Assembly: GCA_025526995.1 (NCBI GenBank) | Contig: JAHLKG010000005.1 | Span: 868,001-932,000 of the forward strand | Direction: 5' to 3' | DNA from: Powellomyces hirtus | Lineage: Eukaryota; Chytridiomycota; Chytridiomycetes; Spizellomycetales; Powellomycetaceae | DNA length: 64,000 nucleotides | Shown: positions 11,898-23,926 of the stretch, piece after piece | How the letters are laid out: each line of letters opens with the position of its first letter | Position numbering within the stretch: position 1 is the stretch's first letter | Translations under genes and position numbers: made by a program | Notes under the pieces: generated by a model | Database searches by the model: none | Told to the model about the DNA's origin: nothing | The model's input: only the letters and a program-made list of their open reading frames with translations

Positions 11898-14800
11898 CTA
11901 TAACACAGGCGGCAAAGTCGGCTCGACCTTGGATGAAGGACCAGGTGTCAACTTGATCCATTTGTCTAGAAAACCAAGAATGTCTCAGAATGACATTGAG
12001 ATAGAAGAGCGCAGAAGTTCTGACGAACCTGGCACCATCAGGAAGTTTTGATCCATCGCTTTGCGAAACCTTTCTCCATACAGTGGCGGTGGCAACACGG
12101 TGACGCCTTTGCCCCCTTTCAAAGCAGCATTTAATGTTATCTTCGCTCGGGTTTCCAAGACCTTGTACCACGTGTACGGGCCAATGAAGTCTACGATTCC
12201 TACTACCAGTTCTTTTCTGGCGTCATTAATGCCCACCAAGAGCGAATAATCCATAATGTTGGATGAAGCGAGAAACTGTGTGTCGTTGATGATGCTGTCC
12301 ATCAGGATTTTCTTGCTGTGACCGTGTAAGCGAAGAAGCGAAGTGTACCGTCCGTCGACCCAATCGCCATCCCACATCACATCGTTGTCCCCATCCTTTT
12401 TGGACACCACATGCCGATCGGGAACACCCTTTAGGTCGAACTTCTGAAGAAGAGAATGCATCAGGAGGCTAGGCTTCATCATGCAAAAGACAATGTCCTT
12501 TCCAGGACAACAGTCGCTTACCCGGGATATCATGACATTTGCAAACAAATGCTCCATGACTAGCACATCGAGTCTCACTACGGCGCCTGTTTGCAGATTT
12601 TTTCGTTTGATAGTATAAAATCCGAAAATCTTTACCAGAACAGTTGGGTTCTGCGCGACACAATTTAATTCAGTTATGTGAACTGCATCTCAAGTGACAA
12701 CAAAAAGACGTGATTGCAGACCTTTTCGCTTTGATCCATGTACTGAAAGTAATGTGGGGCGAACTTCATGAATGCCGCTTTTTCGGTATTTGCCCATCTC
12801 GAAGCCATTCGTTTTACCACCAGAGCATCATCAGCTGTTTTAAAGAAACCGGCGCTGGATTTTCCGCCTACGGCATCCCAATGACTGCATCGGGACAAAG
12901 ACTCAACGTATTGTGTCGTCATGCCACATTTTCGTCGCAGATTCGAGAATGCCTTCGCATAGTATATGACGCAAGAGTTGGTATGTGTCTTTGTCCGAAA
13001 CTCTGGAGAAGTGCGGTACCCATTTGTTAGTTTGTAGTCCATCTGCTTGCATTTTCCGGAGCTTACTGAATTTTGTGTGAGGATGAATGTCTGAAGATAC
13101 TTTCGAGACTGGTGGTGTAGTGGCTTCATGCGAAAAGTGCTTGATTTTTAGTTCGCAGTCCTTTTCTACTGTGTGCCACTGATCAACGGAGAGAGCAGGG
13201 AAAGATACAGGAGGTTCAGACGCAGGTGGATGCGCAATTTCATGTTCCATCGCGGCGTGCCTATACTCTTTAGAGCTCAATGTGAAGGCAATGATAGACG
13301 TGAGCTCCTCCTCACGGACGAGGACATGGGAGTTTGGGTATATGCAACATTTGGAAGTTGCGTTCGACGGACTACAATATGGTGAGTATCATTTCCGATG
13401 AAGATACGATGCCTTTTACAAGAACTCACCTGCTAATACAGTACTCGGGAAAACACCATTGCGGTGGTGCCGAAAGCTTGATGCCGGCTTCGGCGGTCCA
13501 GCTGTCGGTCTCCGCGACGCATGCACAGATGTTCATGCAAATCTCCTGTCTAACCGTGTTGACAGCATCGGACTCTTGCAGGGCCTCTACGAGTTTGTAC
13601 AGTGATTCTTCATCCTTCTTGAATCTCTTCGACATTTCATCTAGCCTGGTTAGACATCGAACCTGCTCCGGGGTGCATTCGCTTCGAGACATCCGCGGTG
13701 TAACGCCCGTTTCTTCCTGAAGTTTGGAGATGTGATCGAATAGTGGGTGAAAGAAATGTGTGATATCCAAGCGCAACGCTTCCAATATATCCAGGAGCAC
13801 TTCGCAATTTGACTCGAGAGGCGGATCGTTCGTTTTCGGCGTCGTGAGATCAACAGATGAATCGTTCTCCTCCGGTACCAAGCGGTAGAAACTCAGTGGT
13901 CGCACTGCGATTGGCTCTCTGAGATGATGCTCCGGACTGACTTGGATTCGAGGGACTCGCATTTCAAACAGATCAATCGGTTTGAATACAAAAACCACCA
14001 CCTCGTCCCGCCAGCGGAAGCAGAGCTTGACATTCTCTTTCACGTGGCCATGTGCGCATAAAGACTTATGACAGAGATTTGAGGAGTAGAAGTGCAGCTC
14101 CAGATACTTCGCAAACGAGTAGTGCCAAGTTGCCAATGACATCGGCACAATCTTCGTAGCAGCCGAACATTTGCTGCAACTTGTCCACATGTAACACTCA
14201 TTGTTGTTGAAACTGAGAGCAAATTGAGCATCTTGTATGAAGTGGTCGGCCGCCGATTGAACGCTTAAATCGATCTGGCCCGTGCCATGGGAATAACTCA
14301 CCACATGTTCTCGCATCGGTTTTCCACACATGATGTCCGAACAAGGTGCGGTAGCGTTGGTGCATAAATGAGCCACAAGCTCTCCCAGCGTCTGATCCTG
14401 ATTGTGTCCTTCTTTCTGGTAATATTGATTCGTCAGGATTTCGGGCGGGCGGCAAGGGATATGGGATCCTGACAGTGCATAAGAATACGCAAACGTAATG
14501 CGTTGATGATTAATCACCCCACTGATGCTGTTGTTGTTCGTCATAAGATAAGCCAAGCCAGCTTTTGAGTCAACGGATACATATGAACTTCGACTGCTGA
14601 GGGAAGCCGTGGATTCTCTGTTCCTCGAGTATTGCAATGAGCGTCCATGTACAGAAAGGCGTCCATTTGTCCCCGAGGCTTCGAGTGGTCCAACGACATC
14701 GTCGACAGCATAAGATTGCCGTCTCTCGTCCCTTTTTGTAGGCCCTAAGCTTTCTTCATCGCGTAGTCGTCTCAGAAGATGAGGTGGGGGAAATCTCAAC

Positions 14801-15633
14801 CCGGGTGAAACGCTCAGGATTGCGCGCGATATCTGGTCAATAGCCCTATCAAATCGGTTATTGCCATTGATGACGGAAGACGAACTACTGGACGCAGAGG
14901 ATTGCGGAGTTCCCGATTCCGTTTCGTTGTGATCAACCCCACGGAACCAATGCCATAAGGCCAGCGCTGCTCGTCTCTTCCGGTGATGATTTGGATCACT
15001 TGCTGACGGCAAGGAAGCATCCGTGGCACGAGTCACAAAATGATCCAGCAATACGTTCATTTCAAGCTTCATACTGCAGACTGCAAATATCAAAAGGTCC
15101 ATCACTCTCTTGAGTTTCCGCAGATCAGCTGATACTCCATGTAAAATAACCGTGCCGCCTAGTTCGTGAGAATTGGAGTCGCTCGAATCTTCCGACAGGG
15201 AATGCTTAGCATCCCTGGTACCAGGGATATACCTGGAATCTTGTGGCATTCCGGACGGCTCTAGAGATACTTGGACGACATGGTGCACGGTCTTCGCCTG
15301 TCTTTCCGTGGCAGCATCCTTCCCCGGTTGAGCGGTGGTGTCAGGTGCGACAGTTTGTGGTCTCCCCACGATCTTTAGTACATAGGGAAGATCCTGCGCA
15401 ATCTCCAGTGCAACGTCCACCAATACCCTTTCCCAAACATTTACGTCAACATAAATCTCTTTCAGCGACTGCACGGTGAGCGCACGCAGGTGTTCAACTC
15501 CTGCTGAGTCTAAATTCTCGGTCGAGCGAGTGGCGGGAGGAGAAACGACAAACTTCCGCACTGGTGGTCGGGGCGGCAATTTCGGAGGTGGCAACTGTGC
15601 GGGCATCGTAAGCCCGAAGCATTTCCGTGACAA
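11898..15633 (-). CDS. FAB1: FAB1/PIKfyve-like phosphatidylinositol 3-phosphate 5-kinase, no FYVE
   Basis: The large first exon (15633-13426) carries a short chaperonin-like piece ('GTVILHGVSADLRKLKRVMD') and the FAB1-specific Cys-rich CCR region: 'CSDIMCGKPMREHVVSYSHG', 'WTSCSKCSAATKIVPMS' and 'WHYSFAKYLELHFY'. Downstream exons encode the lipid-kinase domain: glycine loop 'HWDAVGGKSSAGFFKTADDA', the conserved lysine in 'LVVKRM', 'FDLKGVPDRHV', 'NIMDYSLLVGINDARKELVV' and 'GIVDFIGPYTW'. The last exon ends 'DKWIKL...PPVL' with TAG at 11898-11900. Family members make PI(3,5)P2 on endosome and vacuole membranes. Two things are odd. No FYVE zinc finger precedes the CCR, and most of the CCT/TCP1-like domain is missing, only its last strand-helix part being present. 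The start could also be the ATG nine codons in (15606). It may be a divergent paralogue of a full-length FAB1 elsewhere. Confidence 0.88.
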
Positions 15634-16498
15634 TTAGCAATGGGCCAGCACAGTGCCGTAGGGCTTGCGGCTTTGAGCGCCACCGCGGAGGCTACCGCGG
15701 AGGCTTACTTAATTCGGCCAAACAACGTTCCCCACGAAACCAACCCCCGTTCCCAAAATCCCCATAAACCATCATGACAATCTCAAAGAAAGTAAGGGTC
15801 AAGTGCAAGTATGTAATAACCCTTACCCTCTCCACCCAACCCGCATACCACACCCTCTCCACCCTCTCACTCGCACGCTCCTCCAGTTTTGTCGTTCAGT
15901 CCGCAGAGTGTTTCACAATCGGTCCGCATCCCCCCCCCTCTTCCCACAAACCCTACCCACTTTGCCAGGTGACGTAGCAGTGCTCAAAATGTAATTATAG
16001 CCATATGTAGATATCGGCCCGGAGCCATTCTTCTCTTCGCTAAAAAACTACACGCAAATGCCTCCATTTTGCGGACTTCATCTGTACGAACTTGCGTGAC
16101 CCACCTCTGAGACGTTTCATTTCTTACTTTACCGTGATGGCTTCCGTTGGCTGAATCCCGTTGGTTGGTGAGAATTATGGCGTGTGTTTATTTACTTGAC
16201 CAGCCGGGTAGTCACAATACCGAACAATGTACAGAGGGCAAGACGACGTACGGGCGACTAGACCTTTGAGTTCTTCTCCCATTGGAGCAAACCAAAGGAA
16301 CAGTCTTGGAATTGGATGCCTCTCGCAACGGCCGCGCGCGGTGAAGGACTGGCGTCTCCGGCGGCGGGATAACATCATTGAGCGAAACTCGGGTTGGCGG
16401 AGTGTCATCTATTCACAAGAAGACTTTTGGAAGTATCTACGTTATATGTTCATGAGGTGTGACATTATCTCACAGAAACAAGAGCAAGCTACGCCCAG
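15634..16498. other. Intergenic between FAB1-like start and FBF1-like stop
   Basis: An 865-base stretch with no convincing gene. It includes a perfect 12-bp tandem duplication at 15682-15705 (two copies, each with a CCGCGG palindrome) just upstream of the FAB1-like start, and a C-rich, G-poor tract around 15825-15960. Either could be a promoter element of the FAB1-like gene. Short ORFs here show no family motif. Confidence 0.55.
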
Positions 16499-19400
16499 CC
16501 AACCCGAGGGATTGACTGTCGGTATGTCCCTGCGGGAGATGTGAGGTATGACACTTGAGTATCCAATGCCGTTTCAGACTAGGTGAGAATATGCAACGGT
16601 CAACAGAATTCGGTGCGGATGACAGGGAAATTGGAATGAGCATACCAGCTTCAAACCGCCGATGAAGCGATTCAGCTTTCGAAACAGATCTTGCGGGGTG
16701 CTATTCGAAACAATCGCGTTACGATCCAAACCATTTGCACCTTCTTGAGAGTGATGGTCTCGATGATTTGATGGACTGAAGAGGGGCTCATAATTGTACG
16801 ATTTTTGGGTTGCTGCAGGGTATGCTGCTTTGAAAGCGTCCGAATCCAGCGGCGATTTATCATCTTTATTCATGAGATGTGTCGACAAGACGTAAGACGC
16901 ATGATGTTGGGGTCTCGGCGGCGCTTCTGAGTGTCGGTCCTCGTATACACGTTGCCGCTCGTGGGAGAGTGCGATGCGCTCATCGTAAAATGTTTTGTTC
17001 GCCTGACTCAGATTGACCTGTTGCTGTTTCAGCTCTGTCAACGCCGCTGCTATTTGCGATTGGGATTCCTTGGCCGTCGCCTCTAGTTCGTGAGCTTTCT
17101 GCCGGTCCGTGGCAGCGTCAGCGCCGACCCCCATCACCTCCTTCACAACCTTTTCTGCGGCGTCCCGTTCAGCTTCGAACGCCACTCTCTCCAAATTTAG
17201 CTGAGCTTTCTGAGCATCCAGCGTGAGCTTTTCTGCTCTTAACGTCGCCAATTGATGGTGCACCGAGTTTTGAGATGCATGCAGAGCCGCGCGCATGTGA
17301 TTATGCTGCTGCTGATCAGCTTCAAGTTGCGCAATGGTGCGAGATTCTTTCAAACCAATCTCGCATTCCAGTTGTTCTACAGCATGCTTCCTCGCTTCCA
17401 CTTCCGCTTTCTCCATCGCCAGATGGCGGCGCTCGTCATTCAGCTGCTCGAGAATCCTCTTGCGCTCCAATCCAAATTCAGCTCGCTCTTTCAAGAAGGA
17501 TGTACGATCCTGCTGGTGCTGCGCGAGCCACGTATCTTTCTCGCATTGCAGCTCATTCACCTGTGCTACGATGCGAACGCGTTCTTCTACAAGCTCTCGT
17601 CGCTCCGTGTCTGATTGCGCGTGACTGTCTCGCAGAGTCGATTGGAGTGTACCAAGCAGACCTTGTATTTTATTTCTCTCGTCATTCAGTTCTTTTTGCT
17701 GATTAAGAAGACGTTCGTGCAAGTCCAAAATCTGCTTTTCATGATCCTGAAAGGACCTTTCCCGTTCCTGATCAAACTCGCGAGCCCGTGTTTCCAGTTT
17801 CTGCTCCAATTCCCGGACAGCGGCGTCTTTCTCGTTAAGACGCAAATTCAGCTTTTCATTGTTTTGATTCAGCGTTACAAGCGCTTCCGCGTGCGTCAAT
17901 TTGAGAGCCTCAATCACCGCCGTTTGACTCTCCGCGCACTTTGCAATCTCATCTTTTTGCGCAGACAAAACACCCGCGATTTCCTATTATGCACATCAGC
18001 AGCTGACCGAGCTGCTCTCCTCTCATTCCGCGTCGCGACTTGCCTTTGAATGGCGTTCCACCAGTTGCCCCAGTTTCTCCTGAGCATATTGTTCGGTAGA
18101 AGCAAGCTGGCAAGCGCCCTCGAACCGTCACAACAGATACAAAAACATGGGGAACAATAGAAAGCATACCTTCTCTAGCATTTCCGTCTTCAGTTTGGCG
18201 TTCTCCGCTTCCACAGCTGCAATCTTCATTCTTAAATCTGTAAACAATGCTTTTGATAAGGAACTCTCTAAAGATCAGTTTTTAACTGCTTTCAGGGTAC
18301 ACTAACCACAGCTAGCTTCAGTTTTCGGTGGCAGCTTCAACTTGTTGCTCACAACCATGCTCTGCGTCTCTTTCGCACGTGCTGGTCTCGTTATGACTTT
18401 GTGATGTCCGGAGGATGAGCCGGATTCCGAACTCAAGACCAGGTCCGATTCAATCAACGATATATCTTGAACATCACTTTCATCTTCCTCGTCGTTGGGC
18501 TCCGAATCATGCGCAGAGGGTTCCGCGCTACCCTCGTCTTCGTCGTCTTCCATCTCGAGACTTGCAAGTGACGACAACGAGGCGCTTACCGGCACCCGCA
18601 TAGCACCGGTTGTGACCTTCGCCTGGTCTCCTATTTTCACTTTCGGAGCAGCCATAGTCGTCGTCTGCGCCCGCAACAATGGTTATATAAGCGCTGGAAT
18701 AGCAAGGCAAACTCAAGCGGTGCACTTACGACAGGTTTCGTAGCAGGCTGCAAGTTCCCCATTAGCGCATTGAAACCACGCTGTCAGGGTAACATCTTAC
18801 TACCGAATCTCATCGCATGAGTCACCAGAAACTGAAGTACCTTTTCTTGGTCAGGAATGGCACCGCTTTGAGCAGGTTTCTGTGGTATTGTGCTTGAGAC
18901 TGAACATCATGTTTCCATCAACACTGTGCTAGAACATTGTGATATTCAAGAAATACACCATACTTTTGTTGGTTTGAGGAGCGACGGTGGGAAAGTTCTT
19001 TGGAGTTCCTATACAAGTACAAATATGAAGGCGTAACCACATTGCATGCATTCAGAATACTTGACTGACCTGTGATTTTGGTGAACACCTTCTCTTGCAA
19101 TGGCTTGGGTGGCAGATCTAGGACTATGCGGAAGGGAAGTGAAAGAGTTGAACACACTGGAAACTGGCGGTTCATCATAGAAATCCTTACAAGGCAGATT
19201 GGGAGATGCAGGTGCTTTTTTGCCACATGCTGGATGTTAATACTGAGTCCATTGAGCACATGCCGAGCAAGCAGGTCTTACCTGGTATTACAAGAGTATG
19301 TGACGTTGATTCTGACATTGCCACAAAATTAGATGCTTATCTTTCCCCGTTGCAACATAGATCGTATTCATACCATTTCCTTGACGTCTGCTGCGCCGGG

Positions 19401-21082
19401 GTCCAGAAGACTCCAATAGAAACGACGGGACAAAGTCATCCCGTTCGCGATCGGAAGCTGCGTCAACGTTTGGGAGTGCCTTGTTTGCTTGTGGGAAATT
19501 TCCCCGCAATCCAGCATTTCCAGCATTCGACATGTACGCCGGTTCTATAAATCTACCCAGTCGCTGCTTTGGTTACTCAACCTATGGGTAGTAAGCATCA
19601 TTGCAAGAATTCGCCTACCTCGTTGGCGACGGGTCCGGCCCACTGTTTGAGCTTCCGATACTCTTGTTTCTTTCCGGGCTCGGACGCTCATTCAATCCCA
19701 GCATGTCAAGGAAATCATCACTCGTGTCTTGTAGCATAAGCGGCTGCGAGTGCTGTCCGGCAAATTGTCAGAAGAGTGTCACTTTGATGATCAAAGAACG
19801 CCGAGCTCGGCGCCTCTGCTGACTACCTTTGAAACAGATTGGGTCCTGGATCTTGGCAAGGGATTGCCCGCAACTGAAAACAAAGAGCTTGATCAGCTGC
19901 TTGCAAGAGGTGCTTCGGACACTTCATAGCGCTGCATACCACCGGAACGAGGTGTAACAGGCCTTGATTCCTCTTTATGTAGACGCGTCTGAGGTACAGG
20001 TGAAATAGGCTTTCTTATTTCTACAGCAGCATTACCACTTACTGTGGGCTTTTCCCACGGCAGCAACGGCTTGGGTAACGAGCTTGAAGGGGTGCTCCGT
20101 GCAACTGTCGGAATCTGGGACCGAGGGAAAAGCTCCATATCGGTTCGTAAACCTTTAAAAACGGCATTTTCCCCATCCCCTGCCGCTCGCTTTTCCCAGG
20201 GAAGCAATGGTTTTGCTGGCGGATCCCCTGTGGACTTTGTCTGTCCTGTGGAGAGGAACGGAATGCCAGTGCCTCCTTTCAATTTCTCTGGCGATACATT
20301 CCCAGCGTTCTGTAACACAGAGCCTGCCACTTGAACAGCACATCAGAACGATCATAGACAGACCTGTCTTCTAGACAGCCTTTACCTCGTGCTTCTCCTG
20401 CTCGCTCACCACTGTCTTTGGCAGGCAGGATGTCAAAGTCAGTTTCCCGCAATCCAGCTGTCGGCGTGGTGACAAAAGCTTTTTTTGCCCCAAATGAATC
20501 ATCATCATAGCTGTCCAGTCCTTTTAGTATATCCTCAACGTTGTTCCCTCCTGAACTTTCGGCAGATTTTGCTTCGGCAGGGTTTGGCCGCACGAAAGGT
20601 TTGATGTTTTGGATTGCCGGACTTGGCGCTGGTTTCGGAGGAACGTCATCGAAATCGTCCAGTCCTTTCAAAATATCTTCAACGGTATTTTTAAAAGTTG
20701 AAGGTTTGGCAAAACTCGGCATGACCGGTTCTGGCTGCACTTGAGGCTGACCGCTTTGGAGTCCAATGCCCAGGTTTGTTATCGAAAGATCAGGTATTCC
20801 CGGGGATGCCACGGACACTTTGGGTTGACTTGCTTCACTATCAGCTGTGGCTATAGCTGGGATGGCTGTAGTGAACTTTAATATAGCTCTTGAAATTGAA
20901 GTGAATGCGGCACGAACCATACTCTTCTTTGTGTCGTTAGTCACAGCATCATCATCAGTAGAACTACTCATCAAGAGATCATCAAGATCGGCATCGTCAA
21001 AACCCAGATCGAGGTCTGTTTTCTTGGAGTTTGCTGAAGAGAATGATGTCTGACGTCCTACGGGGGGTGGTTGCCAGCTCAT
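16499..21082 (-). CDS. FBF1: FBF1-like coiled-coil protein (ciliary transition fibre / distal appendage)
   Basis: Many exons on the minus strand. The N-terminal half is disordered and acidic. It starts 'MSWQPPPVGRQTSF', then 'DADLDDLLMSSSTDDD', and has two copies of 'VEDILKGLD(D/S)(F/Y)DD' and two of 'KPLLPWEK'. The middle holds short FBF1-type motifs: 'TSDDFLDMLGLNERPSPER' and 'DDFVPSFLLESSGPRRSRR'. From about 18000 to 16950 comes a long, uninterrupted coiled coil rich in Glu, Gln and Arg ('WLAQHQQDRTSFLKERAEF'). A final small exon after a GT-AG intron gives the stop at 16499-16501. FBF1 proteins sit on transition fibres at the base of cilia and gate intraflagellar transport. The family call rests on architecture and short motifs, since coiled coils match many proteins. 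An alternative in-frame ATG lies nine codons upstream (21109). Exon boundaries between 18300 and 19900 are approximate. Confidence 0.62.
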
Positions 21083-21436
21083 CGCGCATGGGAAGTTGCA
21101 GATCAACAAGCCATGTCACCGTTCCTTCCCGAGTTCCAATCACAGTGCTTACGATTACGTAAAGTCTGTTACCGAAGAACAGGTCACGCGTTTCTAATGT
21201 AGATTCGATCGGGCTGCAGTCGGATGGACACTGGAATGCACGCTGGCAAATGTACGTTCCCTTTTGACTCACCTAAGCAAAATTCTAAATGAAGAGTGTG
21301 TGTGGAACGATTTTTTTGTTTTTGACACAGGAGGCTCGTCAACCTGGCTTGAGCGACTTTCACAGTTCGCAAATTTGCATAGTCTTCTCATCAACTTTCT
21401 TTTCCAACTCGTTCAACCTTCGACCCTGTTGCCACC

Positions 21437-23657
21437 ATGGGAAAGAAGATTAAGAAAGGAGAGAAAGGTGCCGTCACCAACTATATCACACGTGCACAGG
21501 CCGTGAAGAAACTGCAAATTAGTCTAGCGCACTTCAGGTGGGTGACTTGACTATCAAATGAGGATAGAAGAACAACTTACAGCTGCTACGATATCGAAAA
21601 AGCTGTCTGCCATTTATTGCGTACTTACTGCTGCTCCTTGCACCACAGACGATTGTGCATTCTGAAAGGCGTGTATCCTCGCGAACCCCGCAACAAGAAG
21701 AAGGTTGGAAAGGGTTCCACAGCTCCTCGCACGTACTACTACCGCAAAGACATCCAGTTCCTCCTCCACGAACCTGTTCTGCACAAACTGCGAGAGCAGA
21801 AAATTTTTGCGCGGAAACTCAGCAAGGCGATCGCCAAGCGTGAATGGACGAAAGCCAAATGTTTGGAAGACAACCGTCCAGAGTATACTCTCGACCATAT
21901 CATTAAGGAGCGGTACCCGACATTCGTGGATGCTCTGAGAGACATGGACGACGCTCTCTCTATGACCTTCCTATTTGCGACCCTTCCCGCAACCGACAAG
22001 ATAAAGAGCGAGCACGTCCGAACATGCCAACGTCTCTGCGCCGAATTCCAGCACTACATTATGATTTCTCGAAGCTTGCGCAAGGTGTTCTTGTCTATCA
22101 AAGGTATCTACTACCAGGCTGAAATCAAGGGACAGACGATCACATGGATTGTGCCGTTCCAATTCTCGCAGCATGTCCCGAATGATGTCGATTTCCGTGT
22201 CATGTCAACGTTCTTGGAACTTTACGAGACCCTCATCGGATTCGTCAACTACAAATTGTACTCGGAAGTCAACCTTGTCTATCCCCCGAAGGTTGATGCA
22301 GATCGTGATGCCGGCGCGGCTGGTCTCACTGCCTACATCTTGGAATCTACTGTCGAAAAAGACATTGTGAGCACTCTCGTTGCACAAGTGGATGGAACAT
22401 CCGTGCCCCGCGCCGAAAAGGCGCAACGGAAGCAGACTCAGAAGCGTCTGGCCTCCCTTGCTGACAAACTCACGGAAATTGAGGATGATGGAGAGGATGC
22501 TGAAGCAGCACCCGCTGATGATGAGGACATCCCGCGAGCCATCGTGGCAGCAACAACCGATGAAGAAGTCGTGCCCACACTAGCCACATGGAAAGCAAAG
22601 GAGACCGAGCTCAGTGGGCTACAGAACGTGTTCAAAGGCTGCGTATTCTGGCTGTCTCGTGAAGTGCCACGATACTCGCTGGAATTTGTTATCCGTGCCT
22701 TCGGCGGTGAAGTCGGCTGGGACGCCTCTTCGGGAGCCGGATCTCCTTTCGCGGAAGATGACACCCGCATCACTCACCACATAATCGATCGCCCTATCCA
22801 ATCCACTATCACATCCACCGAAACCGTCGCATCTTCCGACTCATCTGCTGCCGCTATTGCGACTCCCCAGCGCTTTGACCGGAGAGAATACCTTCAGCCC
22901 CAGTGGGTGTATGACTGCGTCAATGCCCGCAAGCTTCTCCGAACATCTGGTTACCACGCTGGTGAAACGCTTCCTCCGCACTTGTCACCCTTTGTCAATG
23001 CAGGAGAAGGCGAGTACGTCCCTGAAGAAGCCATGGCAATGTCCTCGGATAATGAACAGGAGGCAGTTGGCGAGAAAAAGTCGTCAGAAGTTCCCGCTGA
23101 TGCCATGGAAGTTGACGAAGAGGAGGATGACGAGGAGGAGGTTGATGAAGAAGAGGAAGATGATGAGGATGATGTTGCTGAGGAAGCCGACGAAGACGAG
23201 GAGGCATTGCACCAAGCGGAGTTGGCTGCCGAAGCTGCTGGACTTTCCTTCAGCGAGTACCTGCAACAACAGGCAGCCAACCCAAACGCTGCCAAACCCT
23301 CCGGAAAGAAGACGGCTGTCAAACCAGCAAAGAAGCCGACGGCTGCGGAGGCGGAGGCGGCGGAACGCAAAGAGCTTGCTATCATGATGATGAACAAGAA
23401 GGACAAGCATCTTTACAACAAGATTCAGTTCGGCAAAGCGCGCAAAGAGGAAGCGGTACGTACGCTGTTTTGAAAGCTGCATCTTTCTGTTGTTTCCCCC
23501 ATCTAACAACATATCTATAAATTTCTAGGCCAACAAGCTCCGCCAGAAGAAGGATACACTCAGGAAACAGCAGGGTACACCGGCTCCTATACAAAAAAAG
23601 CGAGAAGCTCCTGGTCCTGTCAAGAAGCCCTCGGCAAAGAAAGGAAAAACTGCTTAG
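21437..23657 (+). CDS. NOP7: Pescadillo homologue (NOP7), 60S ribosome assembly
   Basis: Three exons (21437-21537, 21649-23455, 23529-23657) join to 678 residues. The ATG sits in an ideal Kozak context (GCCACCATGG) and begins 'MGKKIKKGEKGAVTNYITRA', as in all pescadillo proteins. The pescadillo N-terminal domain follows ('LCILKGVYPREPRNKKKVGK', 'RKDIQFLLHEPVLHKLRE'). A BRCT domain lies at about 330-450 ('NVFKGCVFWLSREVPRYSL' ... 'QPQWVYDCVNARKLL'), then a long Asp/Glu run (about 505-545), and a Lys-rich C-terminus likely to be nuclear/nucleolar targeting. Pescadillo is the core of the PeBoW complex (with BOP1/Erb1 and WDR12/Ytm1) needed for 27S pre-rRNA processing. It shares the neighbourhood with NVL, another 60S factor, but CNOT2 lies between them. 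Confidence 0.97.
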
Positions 23658-23926
23658 GATTCTCTAGCTTTCATATGAATATAATATTTAAGATCGTCTT
23701 GGTTGCAGCGAGTGCAAAGAGGTCCGCACTTAGCACGGGTCTTGCATTTGAGAGTGCCAAATTCTTTAAGAACCACATACGTGTATTTAAAAGGTACTGG
23801 TAGTAACAACCCCTTTCCCAGCGAGTTCTGCACGACAAGAAAGCACAAGGAAAGAACTATGTCGCTCCTTCACATTCTTCAAATGCCCAAAAGTGCAATC
23901 TCTCCTCTACAATACGAACCAGTTCT

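Noticed and set aside
22951..23406. Minus-strand Ser-rich ORF opposite pescadillo
   Set aside because: Mirror of the acidic GAA/GAG-rich tail of pescadillo; poly-Ser is an artefact of that composition.
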